DNA from: Girardinichthys multiradiatus
Lineage: Eukaryota > Chordata > Actinopteri > Cyprinodontiformes > Goodeidae
DNA: 64,000 nt
Direction: 5' to 3'
Assembly: GCF_021462225.1 (NCBI RefSeq)
Contig: NC_061808.1
Span: forward strand, 21,799,119-21,863,118
The notes beneath the pieces were generated by a model that worked only from the letters and a program-made list of their open reading frames with translations, had not been told where the DNA came from and ran no database searches. Shown one piece after another: positions 23,933 to 33,902 of this stretch (the stretch's first letter is position 1; every line of letters begins with the position of its first letter). Position numbers and translations under genes: made by a program.

Positions 23933-24781
23933 TCACTGGTTGTTCTGAGGTTGTCCTGCCATACTTGTCAAATTCTCTAGTTTCTTGTAAACTGTATGAG
24001 TTTTGTGATATAGAGAGAAACTTTCAACCTTATTAGCCAGCGTAGCAGAACGGATTTTACTGTGCTTTTTCTTCTGGATTTCAGTTTCTCTAAGTTCAAG
24101 TTTGACCTGTTCATATTCTGCCTGACGTTTAGCATTTTTGGGATTAAGAGTTTTCAGAATTTAAATTTCAGTCCTGTATTTTGTAGCCTTGTGATGCTTT
24201 TTATATTTCCAAACTTGGTCCACTAACTTCTGAAAAACTGTCTTTTTTGTTTGTAAGCTTTCTGGTTTGTTTTGTTGTGAAATTTTTTGTTGGACTCTCT
24301 TAACCTGCTTTACCAGGCAGCTGTTTTGTTGCATCATAGTTTCTGTCTTATCTGTTGCTCTCCGGTAGTTTTCTTGCAATACAAGGGGATCATTTAGTTT
24401 CAAATTTAAGGTTACAACCTCATTGTGAAGAGCATTGTTGCTTTGCACTAGATTCTGAAGTTCTTTCTGTTTTGTCTCATATTTTTCCTCCAAAACCTTT
24501 TGAGCCTCCAGTTTAAGTTTTAGGTCATGAACTTGCTGTTTTAATTCTTGGTTTAATTTACGATCAGCTTCAATCTGTCTTTTGAGGTACTTATAATCTT
24601 CTACAAGGGCTTTTTTGTCTTCCGCCCTCATTGTCATTTTACTTGCTTGTTTAGTGAAATATTCGTTCTCTTCCCGTATGTTGCTGGTTTTTTTAAGAAG
24701 ATTGCAGACTCTGTTAATAAGCTTGCTCTTACCATTTCCCTGCTGGGAGGCAGATCTTGGAGTCTTTTCAAGCCAAAACAT
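23933..24781 (-). pseudogene. Coiled-coil reading frame with in-frame TAA, unit 3
   Basis: 206 codons from ATG 24781 to TAA at 24161-24163, then 75 further open codons. The predicted 206-residue protein is identical to that of unit 4. Confidence 0.6.
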
Positions 24782-25328
24782 TTTGTAATTGTTTCAGCTT
24801 TCGATTAGCAAACACTGTAGATTAAAACGTTCGTAGCAAGTTCTGTCAGAAATGTCGCAAAGATGTGATCTCTGTCACAAAGTAGGCAAAGGCAAATCTT
24901 ACAAGAGTCTCAAAAGAATTCTGCCTGTGAGATCAAAGGAAACTGTGACATCATCATCGACATCATACTCTAAGCATAGCTCCGCCCACACACTGCTCTC
25001 ACAACATTCCAGCATCTCCTCTGACACTGCAATGTGTTAGCAGAGGACCAGATACCACAGAAGCTTCTAGTAATGTGTGATAAACTGTAAAATAAAATAA
25101 ATAACCTTTTTCGCATTTATTTAATTACTACTATTAAAAATAAAAAATCAAAGACACGACATGATACAGTATTTGATTCTAGTTTAAACAGCAGAGGATA
25201 AAATAAAATTCTAATATATATAAAAATTTATTAATTCTACAATTAAATAAATTGAGAAGATAAGGGAAATTAACACTAATAACTAACAAAAAACAAAGAC
25301 TTACATTTAACAAGCTTGCATAAACAAT

Positions 25329-25620
25329 TGTTATGAACCATATCTTGTGGTTGTTATGACAACAAGAGAACACAAAATGCAAATAATAGTTGGGCTGATC
25401 TGCAGTAAATAGCTCTTCCTAGAGGGGGTGCCGGGCCACATGGGGTCTTTGCTAAGCTGATATAAGGAAGTGTCGACCTTTGTCTCATCAGATTGGTCTC
25501 AGCTCTGCTCAGTAATAAGTCTGATGTGGAAAAAACTGTCTCCCTTGTAAGGGTAAACTAATAAAGCTGATTGAATGGTTTTCAACGTTCTCTGTCTTTA
25601 GAAAATACATTTTTTCTTCA
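25329..25620 (+). mobile_element. Solo LTR, unit 3
   Basis: 292 bp with acaat at 25324-25328 and 25621-25625. Confidence 0.8.
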
Positions 25621-25973
25621 ACAATTAAACTGTTATTTTTACCTGTTTGGGGAGCCCTGGTCTTCATTAGGGGGTCAAAACCCCCATTTCCCCAGGAATT
25701 CACAGCTTGAGTAGTTCACAAGAGAGCAGTATAAATTAATCTGACATAAATAACTGTTGCATGAAACTTGTGCGTGCTTAGTTCATAGAAAACACTCACA
25801 GCATGCTAAGTGATGTAGACAATAATAGCACATTGATCTACATCATTGATCTACATCATTTCCGTCAGTGTCGTTTGTTTCTATTTCTTTTTTGGTTGAT
25901 CTTTTTTTTTATCAAGCATTTACATTCGCTAGCATCAGTTGGTTAGGACACAACCTTACCAGCAAGACTCAGC

Positions 25974-26375
25974 ATGGAGCAGCCTAATACCACTGTGATC
26001 ACTTTTAACTTGTCTTCTTCGGGACTTCTTCCTTATCCCCACTGGAACTATAAAACTGTCATCCCTGTGGTGGTGCTGTCCTTGTGCTGTATTTTGGGAG
26101 TTCCCGGACACATTGGTGTGATTTTTCTCAAGCCTAACTGGCATCATCTTTCCAGCCTGAGCCAGATTTTAATGCTGAATCTAGCCATCTCTGATATGCT
26201 CTGCCTGCTGACCCTTCCGCTATGGATTTACAGTCTACTTTATGGCTGGATCTTCGGCCTGGTGGCCTGTAAGCTTCTAGCCTACCTTGTGTACTGTGGC
26301 ATTTGGGGCAGCCAGGTAACTATGACTGCATTAAGCATCCAACGCTACCTAACAGCAAATATGAACATCTATTGA
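25974..26375 (+). pseudogene. Truncated LTB4R-like GPCR fragment, unit 3
   Basis: Same 133-codon chimeric frame with H46 and V114. It has one extra change, F for L at residue 51 (GVIFLKPN). TM4-TM7 are missing. Confidence 0.9.
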
Positions 26376-26715
26376 GCCTTTAGTTGTGTTTAAAAATTAC
26401 AACAAACTTTTTTTTAATGAGTGATTTAAACACAGAACGGCCATAACGTGCCACCAGTGCTCATATTTCAAGCACATGTGAAACCAAAAGGGTTGCTAAA
26501 TAAGCTGTTTTCCTTTGTTGGCTAAAACTATTAACTGCAACTGCTAATGCTAACGCAATCAAGGTCAATTATTTATATCCAATTCGTCGTCATCTTGCGA
26601 GAGCCCATAGACATTCCTCCTCACCATTTTAGTAATCCATCACTCCATGTGATGGCTAGGGATAGGGTCAGTCTTAAGTTCTCGGAACCCAAGCCTAACT
26701 TATTTTAACCACATA

Positions 26716-28324
26716 CAGGTCCTTCTCAAAATATTAGCATATTGTGATAAAGTTCATTATTTTCCATAATGTCATGATGAAAATTTAACATTCATATATT
26801 TTAGATTCATTGCACACTAACTGAAATATTTCAGGTCTTTTATTGTCTTAATACGGATGATTTTGGCATACAGCTCATGAAAACCCAAAATTCCTATCTC
26901 ACAAAATTAGCATATCATTAAAAGGGTCTCTAAACGAGCTATGAACCTAATCATCTGAATCAACGAGTTAACTCTAAACACCTGCAAAAGATTCCTGAGG
27001 CCTTTAAAACTCCCAGCCTGGTTCATCACTCAAAACCCCAATCATGGGTAAGACTGCCGACCTGACTGCTGTCCAGAAGGCCACTATTGACACCCTCAAG
27101 CAAGAGGGTAAGACACAGAAAGAAATTTCTGAACGAATAGGCTGTTCCCAGAGTGCTGTATCAAGGCACCTCAGTGGGAAGTCTGTGGGAAGGAAAAAGT
27201 GTGGCAGAAAACGCTGCACAACGAGAAGAGGTGACCGGACCCTGAGGAAGATTGTGGAGAAGGGCCGATTCCAGACCTTGGGGGACCTGCGGAAGCAGTG
27301 GACTGAGTCTGGAGTAGAAACATCCAGAGCCACCGTGCACAGGCGTGTGCAGGAAATGGGCTATAGGTGCGGCATTCCCCAGGTCAAGCCACTTTTGAAC
27401 CAGAAACAGCGGCAGAAGCGCCTGACCTGGGCTACAGAGAAGCAGCACTGGACTGTTGCTCAGTGGTCCAAAGTACTTTTTTCGGATGAAAGCAAATTCT
27501 GCATGTCATTCAGAAATCAAGGTGCCAGAGTCTGGAGGAAGACTGGGGAGAAGGAAATGCCAAAATGCCAGAAGTCCAGTGTCAAGTACCCACAGTCAGT
27601 GATGGTCTGGGGTGCCGTGTCAGCTGCTGGTGTTGGTCCACTGTGTTTTATCAAGGGCAGGGTCAATGCAGCTAGCTATCAGGAGATTTTGGAGCACTTC
27701 ATGCTTCCATCTGCTGAAAAGCTTTATGGAGATGAAGATTTCATTTTTCATCACGACCTGGCACCTGCTCACAGTGCCAAAACCACTGGTAAATGGTTTA
27801 CTGACCATGGTATCACTGTGCTCAATTGGCCTGCTAACTCTCCTGACCTGAACCCCATAGAGAATCTGTGGGATATTGTGAAGAGAACGTTAAGAGACTC
27901 AAGACCCATCACTCTGGATGAGCTAAAGGCCGCTATCGAAGCATCCTGGGCCTCCATAAGACCTCAGCAGTGCCACAGGCTGATTGCCTCCATGCCACGC
28001 CGCATTGAAGCAGTCATTTCTGCCAAAGGATTCCCAACCAAGTATTGAGTGCATAACTGTACATGATTATTTGAAGGTTGATGTTTTTTGTATTAAAAAC
28101 ACTTTTCTTTTATTGGTCGGATGATATATGCTAATTTTGTGAGATAGGAAGTTTGGGTTTTCATGAGCTGTATGCCAAAATCATCCGTATTAAGACAATA
28201 AAGACCTGAAATATTTCAGTTAGTGTGCAATGAATCTAAAATATATGAATGTTAAATTTTCATCATTACATTATAGAAAATAATTAACTTTATCACAATA
28301 TGCTAATATTTTGAGAAGGACCTG
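26716..28324 (+). mobile_element. Tc1/mariner element with intact transposase, unit 4
   Basis: 1,609 bp with TA duplications at 26714-26715 and 28325-28326. It is nearly identical to the unit 3 element. A difference in the right repeat (aattaactttat for aatgaactttat) is specific to this copy. Confidence 0.95.
27044..28048 (+). CDS. Tc1 transposase, 334 aa, open frame, unit 4
   Basis: Full-length DD34E transposase (D148, D238, E273) with paired HTH motifs and a basic linker, starting MGKTADL at an ATG. It matches the unit 3 protein apart from residue 3. Units 3 and 4 share H236 and I289, which separates them from the broken unit 2 copy (Q and N). This suggests the two arose from one recent duplication of the unit rather than from two insertions. 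Whether it is transcribed cannot be seen. Confidence 0.9.
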   Translation: MGKTADLTAVQKATIDTLKQEGKTQKEISERIGCSQSAVSRHLSGKSVGRKKCGRKRCTTRRGDRTLRKIVEKGRFQTLGDLRKQWTESGVETSRATVHRRVQEMGYRCGIPQVKPLLNQKQRQKRLTWATEKQHWTVAQWSKVLFSDESKFCMSFRNQGARVWRKTGEKEMPKCQKSSVKYPQSVMVWGAVSAAGVGPLCFIKGRVNAASYQEILEHFMLPSAEKLYGDEDFIFHHDLAPAHSAKTTGKWFTDHGITVLNWPANSPDLNPIENLWDIVKRTLRDSRPITLDELKAAIEASWASIRPQQCHRLIASMPRRIEAVISAKGFPTKY

Positions 28325-28907
28325 TATAAAGTTGTACAACATTGGACTCTATCCCCAGACAGGGTCCCCTAATTAGAGTACAATACATATTTATCTTCTT
28401 GGGCACACATTTATCAATATGCTGGACTTAGACATGCACCACAAATCTAATTGGTGATATGCTAACACTGTGGGCAGGGTTGCTTCTGTACACATGAGCT
28501 CACTGGAATGTATAACAAAGGTGTCTGTGAAGTTTGTTTCCAGGTGTGTATCTAATTGCAAAAGATCTATTGATAACAGAGAAAAATTCATTAGTGCTCT
28601 GTTTCTTGGCTCTAAGAAGATTGTATAATATAAAAATGAAAAACCATAAAACTTACAATTACTGACACACAAACTAATCAGTTCAATATCACTTCAAATA
28701 CAGTTAATATTTATTAAATGACTAATATAAATTTAAACATTGTTATTAACCAGTAAATTCCTAATACGTGGTTAAACACAGTTAATCACAAAATGTAAAT
28801 TTTAACAAACGCCTTGGTCAAAATGTGTTTATTTATTTATTATAAATTAATTTATATTAATTAATTAATTGTTCTTCCCATCCCTGCCATAAACCTTTTC
28901 ATGTGGT

Positions 28908-29966
28908 CAGTGGCGTGCACAGACATATTGGGGGGCAGGTGCTCAAGTGGATAAAAAGGGCATCTTGTGCGGCACATGGAGCTGTCGGTTCCCTTTGTAG
29001 TGTGAGATTTATTACAGACACAACATGAACATAATTTATATGTATTACTAAGTAGCACCAAAACAAACTGTCCTGTGGGTTGAAGGGAAATGACCACCCA
29101 GGAAAAAAAAAAACTCAAAACGAGAATGCATTTGACAAAATTCTTAAGATTAATAAGGCAACAAAATTATCATAGACTGATTTAAAGTTAGATTACTGAT
29201 TCACAACCTGAACTTCCTGAGTCAAATTTGAAACTTACGTTATCCTTAATTTTTTTCTTTTTACACACTGAGCACAACGTGTTTGTCTTGACTATATCAT
29301 TCTGTACTTTTATCACAAAATGTCTCCTGCACCAAATAACCTTATGTTGTAGCAAAGCAGGTTACACTGCCAAATTTACCAGGTAGGTCACACTAAATGA
29401 GTTATCTTCAGTAACCAGTGACCATTCTACAACGTAAATCAACTATACCCAGAAAATGAGTTATAAAATCTTTATAGTCAAAATGAAACCAACATCAGAG
29501 AATATAATCATAAGAAGATCATCTATACTTCTGCATGTAGCCAGTGTGATATGACAAAAATTATCCTTAGAGAATAAGAATTAATGAAATTACAAGTCCT
29601 GAGAACTGATAAGATGTCTGCTATTTAGAAAATAAGATATTCTGATCACATCAACATTTTTACACACAGAGAAGTAGAAAATACAACTTAGAGGGGAGGA
29701 GAGAAGAGGTAAGCTGGACCAGCGCAGGTCCAACTCTCCACTCTGCACGCAGCCCGTCTCCGTTGAGAGACACGAGGCGGGACACGTGTGTGTTTTGGTG
29801 AAGGGGGGGCACTGGTATTATAGGCCTTTAAATGCAGAAATTTTACCTTGAGCCCCACACTATACACTGTAAACAAAAAAAAGATTTCAGGAGGGCTCTT
29901 TTTTCTCCAAAGGATAATAGGGCAGGTGCTCTAGCACCACCTAGCGTCTATCTGTGCACGTCCCTG
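28908..29966. mobile_element. Non-autonomous hAT-type element, unit 4
   Basis: Same element, with catgtggt at 28900-28907 and 29967-29974. Confidence 0.88.
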
Positions 29967-30307
29967 CATGTGGTTATACTACAAGTTTGCATGGGGATTG
30001 CAGTGCAGTTCACTGAAAATGAGATATTATGATCATTTTGACATGATCTCATCATTCAACAGATCAGTGTTTGGGCCGGGTTTCAGAATTTAATAAAAAC
30101 TCCTACACCGCTGAATAATTATGAAATCACAATTTCTCCTTAAGAGCTTCTGGCTACAATAAAATTTGTTTAGCCACCCATCAATTTCTTGCGGCTTTTT
30201 GGACAGTGGGAGAAGCCAGAGCACCTGGAGAGAACCCACACAATCACAGGAATAACTCGATGCAAAAAACATCTTTTGCCTGAATGTAAACCCATGGAGC
30301 AAAGCAC

Positions 30308-30522
30308 CAGGGTCTGTATTTTCAAAGATTCTCAGAGTCCTCTCAGAGAGCTCCTATTTTAGCCTACAAATTTTTGGGGCAAGCAGTCTTGCCAGAAACT
30401 GATGTGGTTGACCCCATTGCTACGTGTGATGCTGTCTTCTAAGACAGCATCATATTTTTTCTTAAAATGACGTCACTAGAAGCCAATTTTAGTCCTAGGA
30501 TTTTATGTGAATACGGGCCCTG
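30308..30522. mobile_element. MITE-like inverted-repeat element, unit 4
   Basis: Copy of the unit 1 element, with the hairpin at 30427-30452. Confidence 0.55.
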
Positions 30523-30648
30523 CGCGGATTATGGTGCCACCATATCTTATCAACAGAGGAAAGAGCAGGGAAACTAAGGACCAATGTTTGTTCCGTCTTG
30601 ATATTCTACTGCTTTAAACTATTTTGGACAGACGCTTCCTACAGTGTA

Positions 30649-31497
30649 TCACTGGTTGTTCTGAGGTTGTCCTGCCATACTTGTCAAATTCTCTAGTTTC
30701 TTGTAAACTGTATGAGTTTTGTGATATAGAGAGAAACTTTCAACCTTATTAGCCAGCGTAGCAGAACGGATTTTACTGTGCTTTTTCTTCTGGATTTCAG
30801 TTTCTCTAAGTTCAAGTTTGACCTGTTCATATTCTGCCTGACGTTTAGCATTTTTGGGATTAAGAGTTTTCAGAATTTAAATTTCAGTCCTGTATTTTGT
30901 AGCCTTGTGATGCTTTTTATATTTCCAAACTTGGTCCACTAACTTCTGAAAAACTGTCTTTTTTGTTTGTAAGCTTTCTGGTTTGTTTTGTTGTGAAATT
31001 TTTTGTTGGACTCTCTTAACCTGCTTTACCAGGCAGCTGTTTTGTTGCATCATAGTTTCTGTCTTATCTGTTGCTCTCCGGTAGTTTTCTTGCAATACAA
31101 GGGGATCATTTAGTTTCAAATTTAAGGTTACAACCTCATTGTGAAGAGCATTGTTGCTTTGCACTAGATTCTGAAGTTCTTTCTGTTTTGTCTCATATTT
31201 TTCCTCCAAAACCTTTTGAGCCTCCAGTTTAAGTTTTAGGTCATGAACTTGCTGTTTTAATTCTTGGTTTAATTTACGATCAGCTTCAATCTGTCTTTTG
31301 AGGTACTTATAATCTTCTACAAGGGCTTTTTTGTCTTCCGCCCTCATTGTCATTTTACTTGCTTGTTTAGTGAAATATTCGTTCTCTTCCCGTATGTTGC
31401 TGGTTTTTTTAAGAAGATTGCAGACTCTGTTAATAAGCTTGCTCTTACCATTTCCCTGCTGGGAGGCAGATCTTGGAGTCTTTTCAAGCCAAAACAT
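30649..31497 (-). pseudogene. Coiled-coil reading frame with in-frame TAA, unit 4
   Basis: 206 codons from ATG 31497 to TAA 30877-30879, then a 75-codon open extension. It is the copy next to the complete GPCR, about 1.2 kb head to head. Confidence 0.6.
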
Positions 31498-32044
31498 TTT
31501 GTGATTGTTTCAGCTTTCGATTAGCAAACACTGTAGATTAAAACGTTCGTAGCAAGTTCTGTCAGAAATGTCGCAAAGATGTGATCTCTGTCACAAAGTA
31601 GGCAAAGGCAAATCTTACAAGAGTCTCAAAAGAATTCTGCCTGTGAGATCAAAGGAAACTGTGACATCATCATCGACATCATACTCTAAGCATAGCTCCG
31701 CCCACACACTGCTCTCACAACATTCCAGCATCTCCTCTGACACTGCAATGTGTTAGCAGAGGACCAGATACCACAGAAGCTTCTAGTAATGTGTGATAAA
31801 CTGTAAAATAAAATAAAAAAGCTTTTTTGCATTTATTTAATTACTACTATTAAAAATAAAAAATCAAAGACACGACATGATACAGTATTTGATTCTAGTT
31901 TAAACAGCAGATGATAAAATAAAATTCTAATATATATAAAAATTTATTAATTCTACAATTAAATAAATTGAGAAGATAAAGGAAATTAACACTAACAACT
32001 AACAAAAAACAAAGACTTACATTTAACAAGCTTGCATAAAAAAT

Positions 32045-32336
32045 TGTTATGAACCATATCTTGTGGTTGTTATGACAACAAGAGAACACAAAATGCAAAT
32101 AATAGTTGGGCTGATCTGCAGTAAATAGCTCTTCCTAGAGGGGGTGCCGGGCCACATGGGGTCTTTGCTAAGCTGATATAAGGAAGTGTCGACCTTTGTC
32201 TCATCAGATTGGTCTCAGCTCTGCTCAGTAATAAGTCTGATGTGGAAAAAACTGTCTCCCTTGTAAGGGTAAACTAATAAAGCTGATTGAATGGTTTTCA
32301 ACGTTCTCTGTCTTTAGAAAATACATTTTTTCTTCA
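32045..32336 (+). mobile_element. Solo LTR upstream of the complete GPCR, unit 4
   Basis: Same LTR. The left flank is aaaat (one substitution from acaat) and the right flank is acaat. Its TATA box and poly(A) signal are in sense with the GPCR, 355 bp upstream of the start codon, so it could act as an alternative promoter. Confidence 0.8.
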
Positions 32337-32690
32337 ACAATTAAACTGTTATTTTTACCTGTTTAGGGGAGCCCTGGTCTTCATTAGGGGGTCAAAACCC
32401 CCATTTCCCCAGGAATTCACAGCTTGAGTAGTTCACAAAAGAGCAGTATAAATGAATCTGAAATAAATAACTGTTGCATGAAACTTGTGCGTGCTTAGTT
32501 CATAGAAAACACTCACAGCATGCTAAGTGATGTAGACAATAATAGCACATTGATCTACATCATTGATCTACATCATTTCCGTCAGTGTCGTTTGTTTCTA
32601 TTTCTTTTTTGGTTGATCTTTTTTTTTATCAAGCATTTACATTCGCTAGCATCAGTTGGTTAGGACACAACCTTACCAGCAAGACTCAGC

Positions 32691-33791
32691 ATGGAGCAGC
32701 CTAATACCACTGTGATCACTTTTAACTTGTCTTCTTCGGGACTTCTTCCTTATCCCCACTGGAACTATAAAACTGTCATCCCTGTGGTGGTGCTGTCCTT
32801 GTGCTGTATTTTGGGAGTTCCCGGAAACATTGGTGTGATTCTTCTCAAGCCTAACTGGCATCATCTTTCCAGCCTGAGCCAGATTTTAATGCTGAATCTA
32901 GCCATCTCTGATATGCTCTGCCTGCTGACCCTTCCACTATGGATTTACAGTCTACTTTATGGCTGGATCTTCGGCCTGGTGGCCTGTAAGCTTCTAGCCT
33001 ACCTTGTGTACTGTGGCATTTGGGGCAGCCAGCTAACTATGACTGCATTAAGCATCCAACGCTACCTAACAGTGGTCCGACAAAGAAGATTCTCTCAGAT
33101 GCAAAAGAGAGTGCCGCTAGTTCTGCTCTGGATGGCTGCTGCCATCCTGTCCACCCCTGTTCTGGTGGTTCGACATCTGTCAACAGATCAGCACTGGATA
33201 GTTTGTGGATCTCAATATTTTTCAGAGGCCCAGCGTGTGATTGTGTTATTGGCTGAGACTTTGTTTGATTTTTTTTCTTTTTGTCTCATAGCATTGTTAT
33301 ACATTCGCCTCCTCAGAAAGGTAAACCACGCAGCCTTTTTCAAAAATCCACAGACAACTCGACTGGTAACCAGTATCATCATAAGTTTTCTTGTCCTCTG
33401 GACTCCATTTCATATTATAAATGTCCTGGGTGTGGCTGCTACGTGTTTGAAAAATAAGAGTCTTTTTACATTTTGCATAGACACATGGGTCATTGTCAAG
33501 GCTCTTACATTTGTAAGCAGCTGCCTGAATCCTTTTCTGTATGCCTTTACTTCCAAAAATATGTTTACAGTTTGCCAACAAAAGAAGCAGCTACAAATGC
33601 TGGAGCTTCAGAACACCCAAACACCAGACATAAATACAGATAAAAAAAAGAAAGGCTTAAGTACAGCTTTTAAACATCATGACATTTCGGCCTTGTTTAA
33701 AGGACATTTTCTGCTGAAAACTGAACAGTTTTGTTGCATGTCTACTATTCATTTACATGACAACAGCATGTTTTTCCTGACGCCCAGGTGA
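32691..33791 (+). CDS. Leukotriene-B4-receptor-like GPCR, complete
   Basis: Seven-transmembrane rhodopsin-class receptor for the plasma membrane. By family it would sense a lipid mediator of the leukotriene type in leukocytes, but the ligand is inferred. N-glycosylation sites are at N5 and N12. Transmembrane segments lie near 28-52, 62-88, 97-126, 141-162, 181-208, 225-248 and 263-286. Key residues: N46 (GVPGN, TM1), D74 (TM2), C99-C172 (extracellular disulfide), QRY at 123-125 in place of DRY, LWTP at 236-239, and NPFLY at 280-284. The coding region is a single exon. The start is supported by alignment with the paralogue at 43482. The C-terminal tail runs about 50 residues beyond the paralogue's end, after an A-rich stretch (near 33640), and that extension may not be ancestral. 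An AATAAA lies at 33897. The general GPCR class is certain. The LTB4R-like assignment rests on motifs such as QTTRLVTSI and INVLGVAA. Confidence 0.85.
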   Translation: MEQPNTTVITFNLSSSGLLPYPHWNYKTVIPVVVLSLCCILGVPGNIGVILLKPNWHHLSSLSQILMLNLAISDMLCLLTLPLWIYSLLYGWIFGLVACKLLAYLVYCGIWGSQLTMTALSIQRYLTVVRQRRFSQMQKRVPLVLLWMAAAILSTPVLVVRHLSTDQHWIVCGSQYFSEAQRVIVLLAETLFDFFSFCLIALLYIRLLRKVNHAAFFKNPQTTRLVTSIIISFLVLWTPFHIINVLGVAATCLKNKSLFTFCIDTWVIVKALTFVSSCLNPFLYAFTSKNMFTVCQQKKQLQMLELQNTQTPDINTDKKKKGLSTAFKHHDISALFKGHFLLKTEQFCCMSTIHLHDNSMFFLTPR

Positions 33792-33896
33792 AAACCCACA
33801 GAAGAACAAGATATCAATGTCAAACATCTAACTATGTTTATACAATATCTTCTTTGTGTAAACATGGCCTTTGAAACATAATTTTTGGTTCAAGGT

Positions 33897-33902
33897 AATA
33901 AA
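33897..33902 (+). terminator. Candidate poly(A) signal of the complete GPCR
   Basis: AATAAA lies 106 bp after the stop codon. Confidence 0.5.

Larger units (their letters stand above)
19640..26355 (+). repeat. Tandem array unit 3 (6,716 bp)
   Basis: Third unit. At several sites it resembles unit 1 rather than its neighbours (cttacgttctcgg before the Tc1; agataagggaaatt; attaatctgacataaa). At others it pairs with unit 4 (gataatagggc; gctacgtgtg). Confidence 0.95.
26356..33072 (+). repeat. Tandem array unit 4 (6,717 bp), continuing into the complete GPCR
   Basis: Last unit. At 33071-33072 the AG is followed by tggtccgac, so the GPCR frame continues uninterrupted. This is the only copy in which the ancestral right-hand sequence is preserved. 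Confidence 0.95.

Noticed and set aside
7828..33072. Array as a pure assembly artefact
   Set aside because: Units differ by the Tc1 insertion, frameshifts, small indels and many single-base changes in distinct patterns, which collapsed or duplicated assembly of one locus would not produce. Read-level confirmation is still desirable.
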